This document shows positions 24,777-44,647 of a stretch of 64,000 nucleotides of DNA, piece after piece. The translations under genes and the position numbers were made by a program. Each line of letters opens with the position of its first letter. Position 1 is the first letter of the stretch. The stretch is taken from positions 1 through 64,000 of the forward strand of contig CAIRCP010000166.1 of assembly GCA_903877095.1 (NCBI GenBank), written 5' to 3'. The notes under the pieces were generated by a model. That model was given only the letters and a program-made list of their open reading frames with translations. It made no database searches and had not been told where the DNA came from. This stretch comes from an uncultured Actinomycetes bacterium. GTDB lineage: Bacteria; Actinomycetota; Actinomycetes; Mycobacteriales; Mycobacteriaceae.

Positions 24777-25631
24777 CTAACGGGTGCCCACGGTGCCGGT
24801 CAGGTGCGGATAGCCCTTTGCCATATTGCGCAGCGCGATGTCCCAGCCGCCACTGGCCCGTTCGGTGTAGAGGCCCAGGCTGGCGGGCAGCAGGACCGGC
24901 TTGCCGAACTTCACCGTGTAGCGAACGGCGTCCGGCAGCTGACCTTCGATGTTCGCCAGAACTGCTGCGGCGCTGAATATTCCGTGTGCGATGACGGTCG
25001 GGAATCCGAACAGCTTGGCGCCGACCACGCTGGTGTGAATGGGGTTGTGGTCCCCGCCGATCGCGGCGTAGCGGCGGATCTGGCGCGGCGTGATACGCAG
25101 AATGGCGTTGGGCGGCGGCAGTTTCGGCTGCGGGGGAGGTTCGGGTTTGGGCTCGTCGGACAGGCTGGTGCGCTGCTGGTGCAGGAACGTGGTGACCTGT
25201 TGCCAGGCGGTCTCATTGCCGACGTGGACGTCGGTGAGGACGTCCACCAGCAAGCCCTTGCGGTGCTCACGCAGATTCTCGGCGTGTACCCGGATGCCGA
25301 CGGTGTCGGACACCGAGATCGGCCGGTGTGCGGTGATGGAGTTCTCCACGTGCACCGCGCCCATCGCCGAGAACGGGAAGTCGAAACCGGTGATCAGTTC
25401 CATCACCGTCGGGAAGGTCAGGGCGAACGGGTAGGTCAACGGCACGGCGTCGCCGTAGCGCAGGCCGGTGATCGCGGCGTAGGCCGCCACGTTGCTCCGG
25501 TCGATCGCCACGTCGTCGACGGTCAGGGTGCGGTCGGGCAGTCGGTCGCCGCGCGGGACGAACGGCAGCGCCCCCGCCGCCGCCCGGGCCATGTTCAGCA
25601 TTCCGTTCGGGAAGCGGATCGGGATCGCCAT
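24777..25631 (-). CDS. htdX: 3-hydroxyacyl-thioester dehydratase HtdX
   Basis: A 284-residue double-hotdog MaoC protein. The C-terminal hotdog has the hydratase motif GGDHNPIHTSVVGAKLFGF and IAHGIFSAA, while the N-terminal hotdog is the degenerate substrate-binding half. It dehydrates (R)-3-hydroxyacyl thioesters and can serve fatty-acid elongation. The ATG at 25631 lies 3 bases after the fabG4 stop, so reductase and dehydratase are made together as an elongation pair. The order matches Rv0241c-Rv0242c. Confidence 0.93.
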   Translation of the reverse strand: MAIPIRFPNGMLNMARAAAGALPFVPRGDRLPDRTLTVDDVAIDRSNVAAYAAITGLRYGDAVPLTYPFALTFPTVMELITGFDFPFSAMGAVHVENSITAHRPISVSDTVGIRVHAENLREHRKGLLVDVLTDVHVGNETAWQQVTTFLHQQRTSLSDEPKPEPPPQPKLPPPNAILRITPRQIRRYAAIGGDHNPIHTSVVGAKLFGFPTVIAHGIFSAAAVLANIEGQLPDAVRYTVKFGKPVLLPASLGLYTERASGGWDIALRNMAKGYPHLTGTVGTR

Positions 25632-25634
25632 GGT

Positions 25635-26987
25635 TCAGGCCCCCAGCAATGCCTGGCCGCAGACCCGGATCACGTTGCCTGTCACCGCATTCGACGCCGG
25701 ACTGGCGAAGAAGGCGATGGTCTCGGCGACATCGACGGGTTCCCCGCCCTGGTACAGCGAGTTGAGCCGGCGGCCCACCTCCCGGGTGGCCAGCGGGATG
25801 GCCGCCGTCATCGCCGTCTCGATGAACCCGGGCGCCACCGCGTTGATGGTGATCCCCTTCTCGGCCAGCGACGGTGCCAGCGCCTCGGTAATACCGATCA
25901 TCCCGGCTTTGGTGGTCGCGTAGTTGGTCTGGCCGCGGTTGCCGGCGATGCCGGCCATCGACGACAGGCCGATCACCCGGCCGCCCGCTCCGATGCTGCC
26001 GTTGCCCACCAGTCCTTCGGTGAGCCGAAGCGGCGCAACGAGATTCACCGCGAGCACCGAGTCCCATCGGGCGTCGTCCATATTGGCCAGCAGCTTGTCG
26101 CGGGTGATGCCGGCGTTGTTCACCAGGATGTCCGCCTGGCCGCCGTGATGCTCATGCAGGTGGGCGGTGATGCGCTCGACGGCGTCGGCCGCGGTGACGT
26201 CGAGGGTCAGGGCGGTGCCGCCCACCCGGGCCGCGGTCTCCTGCAGGGCATCCGCGGCACTCTCGACATCCACGGCCACCACGGTGGCGCCGTCGCGGGC
26301 GAACACTTCGGCGATGCAGGCGCCGATCCCGCGGGCTGCGCCGGTGACGATGCCGACCTTGCCGGCCAGCGGCTTGTTCCAGTCGGCGGGCCGGTCGGAA
26401 TCCTCGGCGCCGACTACGAACACCTGGCCGTCGACGTAGGCCGATTTGGCCGACAGGATGAACCGCAACGTCGACTCGCACCCGGTCGCGGCGGGCTTGG
26501 CGGCGGGGGACACGTACACCAGTGCGACGGTGGCGCCTCGGCGCAACTCCTTGCCCACCGACCGGGTGAACCCTTCCAGTGCCCGCTGACAGATGTGCTC
26601 GTCGGTGTCGGACACCAGATCAGGCGTGCTGCCCAGTACGACGACGCGGGCCGAGGGGCCGAGGTTGCGCAGCAATGGCGTGAAGAACTCATAGAGGCCG
26701 CGCAGCGCTCCCGGTTCGGTGATCCCGGTCGCGTCGAAGACCAGAGCGCCGAAGGTGTCGGCCCACCGGCCGCCGACGTTGTTGCCCACCACGTCGTAGT
26801 CGTCGGCCAGTGCGGCGCGGAGCGGCTCGGCCAGGCGGCCGTTACCGCCGATCAGCAGCGCTCCGGCCAGTGGCCGCTCACCCGGCGTGTACCGGCGCAG
26901 CGGCTCGGGGGCGGGCAGCCCGAACTGCTTGGCCAGGAACGATCCCGGCGCGGAGTTGATTACCTGGGACAGGACGTCGGAAGCCAC
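25635..26987 (-). CDS. fabG4: 3-oxoacyl-thioester reductase FabG4
   Basis: A 450-residue high-molecular-weight FabG. The N-terminal domain (about 1-200) is flavodoxin-like, and the C-terminal domain is a short-chain dehydrogenase with the cofactor loop [16 protein letters not shown] and the Ser-Tyr-Lys triad in [22 protein letters not shown]. FabG4 reduces 3-oxoacyl-CoA with NADH. The GTG start at 26987 sits 8 bases from the palindrome at 26996-27011. It is followed by htdX and diverges from fadA2, so reductase, dehydratase and thiolase share one regulatory region. Confidence 0.94.
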   Translation of the reverse strand: MASDVLSQVINSAPGSFLAKQFGLPAPEPLRRYTPGERPLAGALLIGGNGRLAEPLRAALADDYDVVGNNVGGRWADTFGALVFDATGITEPGALRGLYEFFTPLLRNLGPSARVVVLGSTPDLVSDTDEHICQRALEGFTRSVGKELRRGATVALVYVSPAAKPAATGCESTLRFILSAKSAYVDGQVFVVGAEDSDRPADWNKPLAGKVGIVTGAARGIGACIAEVFARDGATVVAVDVESAADALQETAARVGGTALTLDVTAADAVERITAHLHEHHGGQADILVNNAGITRDKLLANMDDARWDSVLAVNLVAPLRLTEGLVGNGSIGAGGRVIGLSSMAGIAGNRGQTNYATTKAGMIGITEALAPSLAEKGITINAVAPGFIETAMTAAIPLATREVGRRLNSLYQGGEPVDVAETIAFFASPASNAVTGNVIRVCGQALLGA

Positions 26988-26995
26988 ACTCCGAA

Positions 26996-27026
26996 CTTAC
27001 TCCAGAGTAAGAACCGCGGGTAGTAT
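26996..27026. promoter_or_regulatory. Palindromic operator and promoter between fabG4 and fadA2
   Basis: CTTACTCCAGAGTAAG (26996-27011) is a perfect inverted repeat with 7-bp arms. TTACTC within it and TAGTAT at 27021-27026, 17 bases apart, make a fair -35/-10 pair for fadA2. A repressor bound here would block both fadA2 and fabG4. The same TTAC-N6-GTAA pattern occurs at the fadE5 promoter (31766-31779). Confidence 0.65.
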
Positions 27027-27074
27027 GGGCGCGGATTACCCAACTCGCCGAGCGGGTGAACAGCGGAGGTTGAC

Positions 27075-28370
27075 GTGGCTGAGAACAGACGCAGAGTGGC
27101 CGTTCTGGGCGGTAACCGGATCCCGTTCGCGCGGTCGGACAGCGCCTACGCCGACGCCTCGAACCAGGACATGTTCACCGCCGTGCTGACCGGCCTGGTG
27201 GACCGCTTCGGCTTGGCGGGTGAACGTCTCGACGCCGTCATCGGCGGTGCCGTCCTCAAGCACAGCCGCGACTTCAATCTGATGCGGGAGAGCGTCCTCG
27301 GTTCCGCGCTGTCGCCGTATACCCCGGCCTTCGATCTGCAGCAGGCCTGCGGCACCGGGTTACAGGCCGCCATCGCCGCAGCCGACGGTATCGCCGCCGG
27401 ACGCTACGAGGTCGCTGCCGCGGGCGGTGTGGACACCACCTCGGATGCGCCAATCGGCCTGGGCGACAACCTGCGTCGCTCGCTGCTGGCGCTTCGTCGC
27501 TCGAAATCCAATGTCGGGCGGCTCAAACTCGTCGGCCGGTTGCCGGCCGCGATCGGGGTGGAGATTCCGACCAACGGCGAGCCGCGCACCGGGCTGTCCA
27601 TGGGCGATCACGCTGCGATCACCGCCAAGAAAATGAGCATCAAGCGGGTCGACCAGGACGAGCTGGCCGCGGCGAGCCACCGCAACATGGCAGCCGCCTA
27701 CGACCGCGGTTTCTTAGACGATCTGGTGACTCCGTTCCTCGGCCTGTACCGCGACAACAACCTGCGGGCGGACTCCTCGCCGGAGAAGCTGGCCAAGCTC
27801 AAGCCGGTCTTCGGCGTCAAGGGCGGCGACGCCACCATGACCGCGGGCAACTCGACACCGCTGACCGACGGCGCGTCGGTGGCGTTGTTGAGCAGTGAGC
27901 AGTGGGCGCTGGCACACGGGCATACCCCGCTGGCCTACTTCGTCGACGCCGAGACCGCCGCGGTGGACTACGTCAACGGCGAGGACGGGCTGTTGATGGC
28001 CCCCACGTACGCCGTGCCGCGCCTGCTGGCCCGAAATGGCCTGAGCCTGCAGGATTTTGACTTCTATGAAATCCACGAGGCCTTCGCCTCGGTGGTGCTG
28101 GCGCATTTGCAGGCCTGGGAGTCCGAGGAGTACTGCAAGGAGCGGCTGGGCTTGGACAGTGCGTTGGGCGCCGTCGATAGAACCAGACTCAACGTCAACG
28201 GCTCCTCGCTGGCTGCCGGTCACCCGTTCGCCGCCACCGGCGGCCGCATCGTCGCCCAGCTGGCCAAGCAGCTGGCGCAGAAGAAAGCCGAGACCGGCCG
28301 GCCGGTACGGGGCCTGATCTCCATCTGCGCCGCGGGTGGTCAGGGCGTGACCGCGATCCTGGAAGCGTGA
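27075..28370 (+). CDS. fadA2: Acetyl-CoA acyltransferase (thiolase) FadA2
   Basis: A 431-residue thiolase carrying out the last step of beta-oxidation (3-ketoacyl-CoA + CoA to acetyl-CoA + acyl-CoA). The acylated Cys is in LQQACGTGLQA, the catalytic His in GHPFAATGGR and the second Cys in SICAAGGQG. The GTG start has GGAGG 6 bases upstream. It diverges from fabG4-htdX across a palindrome and lies upstream of fadE5, so FadE5, a hydratase/reductase pair and thiolase are clustered. Confidence 0.94.
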   Translation: MAENRRRVAVLGGNRIPFARSDSAYADASNQDMFTAVLTGLVDRFGLAGERLDAVIGGAVLKHSRDFNLMRESVLGSALSPYTPAFDLQQACGTGLQAAIAAADGIAAGRYEVAAAGGVDTTSDAPIGLGDNLRRSLLALRRSKSNVGRLKLVGRLPAAIGVEIPTNGEPRTGLSMGDHAAITAKKMSIKRVDQDELAAASHRNMAAAYDRGFLDDLVTPFLGLYRDNNLRADSSPEKLAKLKPVFGVKGGDATMTAGNSTPLTDGASVALLSSEQWALAHGHTPLAYFVDAETAAVDYVNGEDGLLMAPTYAVPRLLARNGLSLQDFDFYEIHEAFASVVLAHLQAWESEEYCKERLGLDSALGAVDRTRLNVNGSSLAAGHPFAATGGRIVAQLAKQLAQKKAETGRPVRGLISICAAGGQGVTAILEA

Positions 28371-28485
28371 CAAGCGGAAACGGTGAGGTTTGACCGAGCC
28401 GCGGCCCGGGTATACCAAGTTTCGGATTGCTCCGCGTTGCCGCTTGACCCCCCGACCCAGCGGTAACGCGGGGCGTCCTCATGAT

Positions 28486-28532
28486 GACCGTCGCTGGAGC
28501 GGAGGGGACTCCAGCGCCGGTCGTCATCTTTT
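28486..28532 (+). terminator. Probable terminator after fadA2
   Basis: CGCTGGAG (28492-28499) pairs with CTCCAGCG (28509-28516) around a 9-base loop. The stem extends with GACCG/CGGTC after one mismatch and is followed by a short T run (28528-28532). It lies in the convergent gap between fadA2 and the hydrolase and overlaps the hydrolase stop. Confidence 0.6.
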
Positions 28533-29795
28533 CTTGGGCCGTCGCGCCGTCACGAGGCCGGAATGCTCCAAGGCGGCATCCACGTAGCGCTGCACCGGAC
28601 GGGCCTGGAAGAACCCGGTGTGCCCGCCTGGGTACCAGCCGATGTCGGGCTTGCCCCAGTGCTCCCACAGTTGGACCACCTGCTGGCGCGGGTGCACGAT
28701 GCGATCGGCCACGCCGGCGTAGATGAACCTGCCCTGCGGGGGAACTTTGGGTTCCATCGACAGCGGCGAGAGCATCCGGCCGATCGGTTTGGCCAGATCG
28801 AGCGTCATGCGCCGGGGGTCGTCCTTCGGCAGCCCGGAGTGCCTCCCGAGCAGTTCGACGAGGTTCGACGGCGGAACGCCCAGGATCGCGCACGTCAGAT
28901 CGTCGTCGAGGCTGGCCACCAGCGAGGCGATGTAGCCGCCCAGCGAGATGCTGTTCAGGCCGATCCGGGCGCCGGGGTAGCGGGACCGGATCCATTCCAG
29001 GACGCGGCGGACGTCCCATACCGACTGAGCGGTCCCGTGGACGTCGTCCATCACGTTTTCGCCGGGAAAGACCGCACCCTTGGGCAGGCCCCGACTCCGC
29101 GGCCCATGCATCGGCAACACCGGCAGCATCACGTTGAGACCGAACCGTTCGTACAGGTCCCACGCCCGGAACAGGGTCAGGTCCAGACCCGCCCGGCCCA
29201 TCTCGGTGCCGTGGATGCAGACCAGCCAGGGACGGGGTTCGGCGCCTTCGTCGTGAGTGCTGGCGTCGTCGTCGCGGTGGCGCAGCATGAGCGCGTACTC
29301 ACGGTGGTTGCCGGTGTAGCTCATCCATCGCTCGGCTCCCGGTTCGCCGGTATGGGGTTCGTAGCCGCTGTCGAAGGTCATGCGCTCATGGGTGCGATTG
29401 CCCAGCCCGTTTGCCCCGGTGAACGAGCGCACGGACACATGGGTTGGAGTCGACGGTTGCGGGAAGAAATCCTGCGGCTTCTCCAGCCAGCCTTGCTCCG
29501 CGTAGAACTCGATCGCCTGCCCGACTTCGCGGTTGATCTCGCCGTAGGCGGCCGGGTCGCTCAGCGGCCGGCGCCAGAGCAGGCCGGCCAACACCAGTTC
29601 GTCGCGCAGGGCGTGGCTGGCCAGCGACAAGGTCGGCCGCGCGACCGGCAACTGGTCCGGGACACCGCCAAGGTAGGCGCTCCAGGAGCGGGCGTAGTAC
29701 CCCCCGGCCTTCACGAAGGATCCGGTCACCGGGCCGATGATGTCGGGCAGCGGTGCACGACGAGCTGGTGCTGGCTGGCCTGGGGGTTCGGACAC
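28524..29795 (-). CDS. Alpha/beta-hydrolase of unknown substrate
   Basis: A 423-residue hydrolase. The core shows VCIHGTEMGR (oxyanion region), the nucleophile elbow LNSISLGGYIAS, an acid in AGVADRIVHP and the His in GGHTGFF. The sequence resembles the ABHD18/DUF2048-like mycobacterial hydrolases. The first 130 residues are a helical extension. The start is the GTG at 29795. It follows fadE5 on the same strand, but the strong hairpin at 29811-29851 separates them, so it probably has its own promoter. There is no signal peptide. The substrate is unknown; the neighbours suggest a lipid or acyl-CoA ester. Confidence 0.85.
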   Translation of the reverse strand: MSEPPGQPAPARRAPLPDIIGPVTGSFVKAGGYYARSWSAYLGGVPDQLPVARPTLSLASHALRDELVLAGLLWRRPLSDPAAYGEINREVGQAIEFYAEQGWLEKPQDFFPQPSTPTHVSVRSFTGANGLGNRTHERMTFDSGYEPHTGEPGAERWMSYTGNHREYALMLRHRDDDASTHDEGAEPRPWLVCIHGTEMGRAGLDLTLFRAWDLYERFGLNVMLPVLPMHGPRSRGLPKGAVFPGENVMDDVHGTAQSVWDVRRVLEWIRSRYPGARIGLNSISLGGYIASLVASLDDDLTCAILGVPPSNLVELLGRHSGLPKDDPRRMTLDLAKPIGRMLSPLSMEPKVPPQGRFIYAGVADRIVHPRQQVVQLWEHWGKPDIGWYPGGHTGFFQARPVQRYVDAALEHSGLVTARRPKKR

Positions 29796-29806
29796 GCCCC
29801 GACCGT

Positions 29807-29851
29807 AACAAAACGGCGGCCCCGGAACCCTATGGTCCGGGGCCGCCGTTT
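29807..29851 (-). terminator. Strong intrinsic terminator after fadE5
   Basis: AAACGGCGGCCCCGGA (29811-29826) pairs perfectly over 16 bp with its complement at 29836-29851 around a 9-base loop. On the minus strand the stem ends in a T-rich tail (TTTTGTT). It lies between the fadE5 stop and the start of the hydrolase gene. Confidence 0.85.
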
Positions 29852-29863
29852 GCGGTTTGCCTG

Positions 29864-31699
29864 TTAGAAGGCCGCTTCGTCGAGCTCCATGATCTCGTTG
29901 TCGACGGCCTCGATCACCTGACGGGTGCCGGTCAGCAGCGGCAGGAAGTTCTTCGCGAAGAACGACGCCGCGGCGATCTTGCCCTCGTAGAACGAGCGCT
30001 CGGCACCGGCTGCGCCGGCATCCAGCGCGGCGATGGCCACCGAGGCCTGACGCAGCAGCAGCCAGCCCATGACCAGGTCGCCGACGCTCATCAGGAAGCG
30101 CACCGATCCGGTACCCACCTTGTAGATGCTGTTCGGGTCTTCCTGCGCGGCCATGAGGAAGCCGGTCAGCGTGGCAGCCATGCCCTGGACGTCCTCCAGC
30201 GCCTTGGACAGCAGCGCCCGTTCGGTCTTCAGGCGCCCGTTGCCCGACTCGTTCTTGATGAACTCCTGGATCTGCCCGGCCACGTGAGCCAGAGCCTGAC
30301 CCTTGTCCCGGATGATCTTGCGGAAGAAGAAGTCCTGCGCCTGGATGGCCGTGGTGCCCTCGTACAGCGAGTCGATCTTGGCGTCGCGGATGTACTGCTC
30401 GATCGGGTAGTCCTGCAGGAAGCCCGAGCCGCCGAAGGTCTGCAGGCTCTCGGTGAGCTTGGCGTACGCCTGCTCGGAGCCCACGCCCTTGACGATCGGC
30501 AGCATCAGGTCGTTGACCTTGAACGCCAGGTCGGCGTCCACGCCGTGCAGCACCTGGGCGATCTCGGGGTCCTGATAGGTGGCGGTGTACAGATACACCG
30601 CACGCAGACCCTCGGCGTAGGCCTTCTGGGTCATCAGGCTGCGACGGACGTCGGGGTGATGGGTGATCGTCACGCGCGGGGCGGTCTTGTCCATCATCTG
30701 GGTCAGATCCGCGCCCTGGACCCGCGACTTGGCGTACTCCAGCGCATTGAGGTAGCCGGTGGACAGCGTGGCAATCGCCTTGGTGCCCACCATCATCCGG
30801 GCCTGCTCGATGACGTCGAACATCTGCGCGATGCCCTCGTGCACCTCGCCGACGAGCCAGCCCTTGGCCGGGACGCCGTGCTGACCGAAGGTCAGCTCAC
30901 AGGTGGCCGAGACCTTCAGGCCCATCTTGTGCTCGACGTTGGTCACGAAGGCGCCGTTGCGCTCGCCGGGCTCGCCGGTCTCGAAATCGAACAGGAACTT
31001 CGGAACGACGAACAGCGACAGACCCTTGGTGCCCGGGCCGGCGCCCTCGGGGCGGGCCAGCACCAGGTGGAAGATGTTCTCGAACAGGTCGTCGGAGTCG
31101 GCGGAGGTGATGAACCGCTTCACGCCGTCGATGTGCCAGGAGCCGTCCTCCTGCTTGACGGCCTTGGTGCGGCCGGCGCCGACGTCGGAGCCGGCGTCCG
31201 GCTCGGTCAGCACCATCGTGGAGCCCCAGCCGCGCTCAGTGGCGAGAACGGCCCACTTCTTCTGCTGCTCGGTGCCGAGGTGATGCAGGATCTGTGCGAA
31301 GCCGGCACCGCCGGCATACATCCACACCGCAGGGTTGGCGCCCAGCACATGCTCGTTCGCCGCCCACATGAGGGCTTTCGGAGCCGGCATGCCGCCGAGT
31401 TCCTCGATGAGGCCGACCTTGTCCCAGCCGTTGTCGATGTAGGCGCGCACCGACTTCTTGAAGGACTCGGGCAACGTCACCGTGTGGGTGTCGGGGTGGA
31501 AAACCGGCGGCTTGCGATCACCCTCGATGAAGGATTCCGCCAGCGGCCCCTCGGCCAGGCGGGCCATCTCGGACAGCATCTCCTTGGCGGTGTCGACATC
31601 CATATCGGCGAACGAACCGTGGCCGAGGGCCCGGTCGACTCCGAAGACCTCGAACAGGTTGAAGACCTGGTCACGAACATTGCTCTTGTAGTGGCTCAC
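29864..31699 (-). CDS. fadE5: Acyl-CoA dehydrogenase FadE5
   Basis: A 611-residue long-form acyl-CoA dehydrogenase, the expected size for FadE5. It has the FAD loop [13 protein letters not shown] and the catalytic Glu in YEGTTAIQ; by count this is E447, the residue reported for M. smegmatis FadE5. An extra C-terminal domain distinguishes it from 390-residue enzymes. It oxidises a wide range of acyl-CoAs. The GTG start has GAGGAGG upstream. A promoter with an overlapping palindrome lies at 31765-31807 and a strong terminator follows, so the gene is transcribed alone. Confidence 0.95.
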   Translation of the reverse strand: MSHYKSNVRDQVFNLFEVFGVDRALGHGSFADMDVDTAKEMLSEMARLAEGPLAESFIEGDRKPPVFHPDTHTVTLPESFKKSVRAYIDNGWDKVGLIEELGGMPAPKALMWAANEHVLGANPAVWMYAGGAGFAQILHHLGTEQQKKWAVLATERGWGSTMVLTEPDAGSDVGAGRTKAVKQEDGSWHIDGVKRFITSADSDDLFENIFHLVLARPEGAGPGTKGLSLFVVPKFLFDFETGEPGERNGAFVTNVEHKMGLKVSATCELTFGQHGVPAKGWLVGEVHEGIAQMFDVIEQARMMVGTKAIATLSTGYLNALEYAKSRVQGADLTQMMDKTAPRVTITHHPDVRRSLMTQKAYAEGLRAVYLYTATYQDPEIAQVLHGVDADLAFKVNDLMLPIVKGVGSEQAYAKLTESLQTFGGSGFLQDYPIEQYIRDAKIDSLYEGTTAIQAQDFFFRKIIRDKGQALAHVAGQIQEFIKNESGNGRLKTERALLSKALEDVQGMAATLTGFLMAAQEDPNSIYKVGTGSVRFLMSVGDLVMGWLLLRQASVAIAALDAGAAGAERSFYEGKIAAASFFAKNFLPLLTGTRQVIEAVDNEIMELDEAAF

Positions 31700-31764
31700 T
31701 ATGCCTCCTCGACGAGAACGCCACCGATTGGGAATTGGTACGTCGGTTGGGTACTCACAGATAA

Positions 31765-31807
31765 GTTACCCACCAGTAACATAGCTAAGTTATACATCCG
31801 AGAGCAA
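31765..31807 (-). promoter_or_regulatory. fadE5 promoter with palindromic operator
   Basis: GTTAC-CCACCA-GTAAC (31765-31780) is an inverted repeat sharing the TTAC-N6-GTAA pattern of the fabG4/fadA2 site. On the minus strand TTGCTC (31802-31807) and TATGTT (31778-31783) are 18 bases apart and form a plausible -35/-10 pair. The palindrome overlaps the -10 element and the expected transcription start, consistent with repression. Confidence 0.6.
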
Positions 31808-31907
31808 AAACGCAAGCCGATGTGATCCACAGCACGCCGGTTTCCGGACCGGGGCGACGGCACCGCGCCGCCCCGGTTCTTCCGGCCATCCGCACAGGTC
31901 AGTGCGG

Positions 31908-42935
<11,028 letters not shown>

Positions 42936-43129
42936 GCGTTTACTCCCCGCCTCGTCCGCTGAATTGCGATAAGCGGAAGACCTCGTCGCGGCGTGGAATG
43001 AGTCCGAACGGCCGCTGTCCAGCACTTCTGGTCGTCTCCCGGCGGCCAGTATTGCACGCGCCCAGCAGAGGTGCCCCAACGTCCCGGCGGCGCCGAGGGC
43101 CGCCCCGGATCGCCGGCAGCGGAGGCTAT

Positions 43130-43164
43130 GTTGTTCTCCGGCACCGGTGCTGCCGGAGAACAAC
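43130..43164. promoter_or_regulatory. Perfect 14-bp-arm palindrome between pks and papA3
   Basis: GTTGTTCTCCGGCA (43130-43143) is the exact reverse complement of 43151-43164, separated by 7 bases. It lies 27 bases upstream of the papA3 ATG and about 200 bases from the PKS start. It could be an operator for both transcripts or a 5'-leader hairpin for papA3. TATGTT at 43127-43132 could be a -10 element overlapping it. Confidence 0.6.
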
Positions 43165-43191
43165 GGCGGTCAGGAAGAAGTCGGAGAGAAC

Positions 43192-44610
43192 ATGCTGCGT
43201 ATCGGCAAAATCGCGTTCAGCACCATCAACGACTGGACACCCAGTCCAGGAGCGTTGACGTCGTGGCATCCGACGGCCGCCGCCGCGGAGAAGGCACGGC
43301 AGGCGCCGGTCAGCCCGGTACCGGTGAGCTTCATGCAGGGCCAGCACATTCGCGGGATTTACGAGCAGGAAGCTGCCGGACTGGACTACTCCCGCCAGAT
43401 CATCGCCACCTGCGAGGTGCCGGGGCAATGCGATATCGCCGCGATGAACGACGCCATCAACAGTTTCCTCCGGCGGCATGACACCTACCGCAGCTGGTTC
43501 GAATATCTGGGGGACGGGGAGGTCGTCCGGCACACCATCGCCGACCCCGCCGACGTCGAATTGGAAGCCGTCAACCAGGGCTACGTGACCGCAGCAGACG
43601 CCCGCAAACACATCTTGGAAGTGCCGTCCCCGATGGACTGGGGCTGCTTTTCTTTCGGAATCGTCCAAAGCGAGGACCATTTCGATTTCTACGCCTGCAT
43701 CGACCACGTTCACGGCGACGCGGCGCTGATCGGGATCACGATGCTCGAGGCGCACGGGATGTACACATCGTTGATCGCCACCGGCGAGCGGCTCACCCTG
43801 CCGGATGCCGGCAGTTTCGATGATTTCTGTCTGCAAGAGCGCGAGTTCACGTCGAACCTGACCGTCGATTCACCGGAGGTTGCGGCCTGGATCGAGTTCG
43901 CCGAGAACAACAACGGCTCCCTGCCGGAATTCCCTCTGCCACTGGGCAATCCGCTGGAGCCGTGCGTCGCCGACATGTACGGCGAGGACATCATGGACCC
44001 CGAGCAGACCGCCCGATTCGAAGCCGCTTGTGCGGCTGCCGGAACCCGCTTCGTCGGCGGCCTCTTCGCCTGTCAGGCCAGGGTGGAGCACGAACTGACC
44101 GGTGCGCCGACCTACTACGGGCTCACCCCCCGCGACACCCGCCGGACCGCGGACAGTTTCACGACCCAGGGGTGGTTCACCGGACTGGTTCCGCTCACCA
44201 TCCCGATTGCCGCCACGTCATTCAACGAGGCCGCCTGGGCCGCCCAGAACGCGTTCGATTCGGGCCTGAATCTGTCCCGGGTGCCCTATTACCGGGTCCT
44301 GGAATTGGCCCCGTGGCTGGAATGGCCGCGACCCAACTTCCCGGTCTCCAATTTTCTGCACGGCGGCGCGGCGCCACTCAACTCCGTCATCGCGGCGTCG
44401 GAGATGGGCTACTCGAACAACATCGGGATGTACTCCGACGGCCGGTACTCGTATCAGTTGACGATCTACATCTTCCGGCACGAAACCGGCACCTCGATGC
44501 AGTTGTTGTTCCCCGATAACCCGATCGCCCACAAATCGGTCGAGCGCTACATCGACGCGATGAGGTCGGTCTGTGCGCAGGTCGCCGAGAGCGGAAACTG
44601 GGGTAGGTGA
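43192..44610 (+). CDS. papA3: Polyketide-associated acyltransferase PapA3
   Basis: A 472-residue PapA enzyme. The HxxxD catalytic motif is HVHGD (His172, Asp176). The N terminus MLRIGKIAFSTINDW and the condensation-domain fold are typical. PapA proteins move fatty acyl groups from CoA or a PKS carrier to trehalose; in the trehalose polyphleate pathway PapA3 makes the acylated trehalose precursor. The ATG at 43192 has GGAGAG upstream. It heads the plus-strand operon papA3-mmpL10-PE-PPE gene, and the divergent PKS supplies its acyl donor. Confidence 0.92.
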   Translation: MLRIGKIAFSTINDWTPSPGALTSWHPTAAAAEKARQAPVSPVPVSFMQGQHIRGIYEQEAAGLDYSRQIIATCEVPGQCDIAAMNDAINSFLRRHDTYRSWFEYLGDGEVVRHTIADPADVELEAVNQGYVTAADARKHILEVPSPMDWGCFSFGIVQSEDHFDFYACIDHVHGDAALIGITMLEAHGMYTSLIATGERLTLPDAGSFDDFCLQEREFTSNLTVDSPEVAAWIEFAENNNGSLPEFPLPLGNPLEPCVADMYGEDIMDPEQTARFEAACAAAGTRFVGGLFACQARVEHELTGAPTYYGLTPRDTRRTADSFTTQGWFTGLVPLTIPIAATSFNEAAWAAQNAFDSGLNLSRVPYYRVLELAPWLEWPRPNFPVSNFLHGGAAPLNSVIAASEMGYSNNIGMYSDGRYSYQLTIYIFRHETGTSMQLLFPDNPIAHKSVERYIDAMRSVCAQVAESGNWGR

Positions 44611-44647
44611 CGGCGAGCCGTACGGGCCAGCCAGGGGCGGAGCCGCC

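Noticed and set aside
24437-24976. Possible gene in the region upstream of the pore-former-like gene
   Set aside because: No family similarity and its second half is antisense to htdX.
24804-27023. Open frame of 739 codons on the plus strand
   Set aside because: It lies antisense across htdX and fabG4, both of which have complete family motifs; no recognisable product.
28563-29867. Open frame of 434 codons on the plus strand
   Set aside because: Antisense to the alpha/beta hydrolase, which has a proper nucleophile elbow; it also crosses the terminator hairpin.
42936-43163. N-terminal extension of the PKS to an earlier start
   Set aside because: The extra 76 codons are not PKS-like, cover the palindrome upstream of papA3 and lack a ribosome site; the ATG at 42935 has one and begins the KS domain normally.
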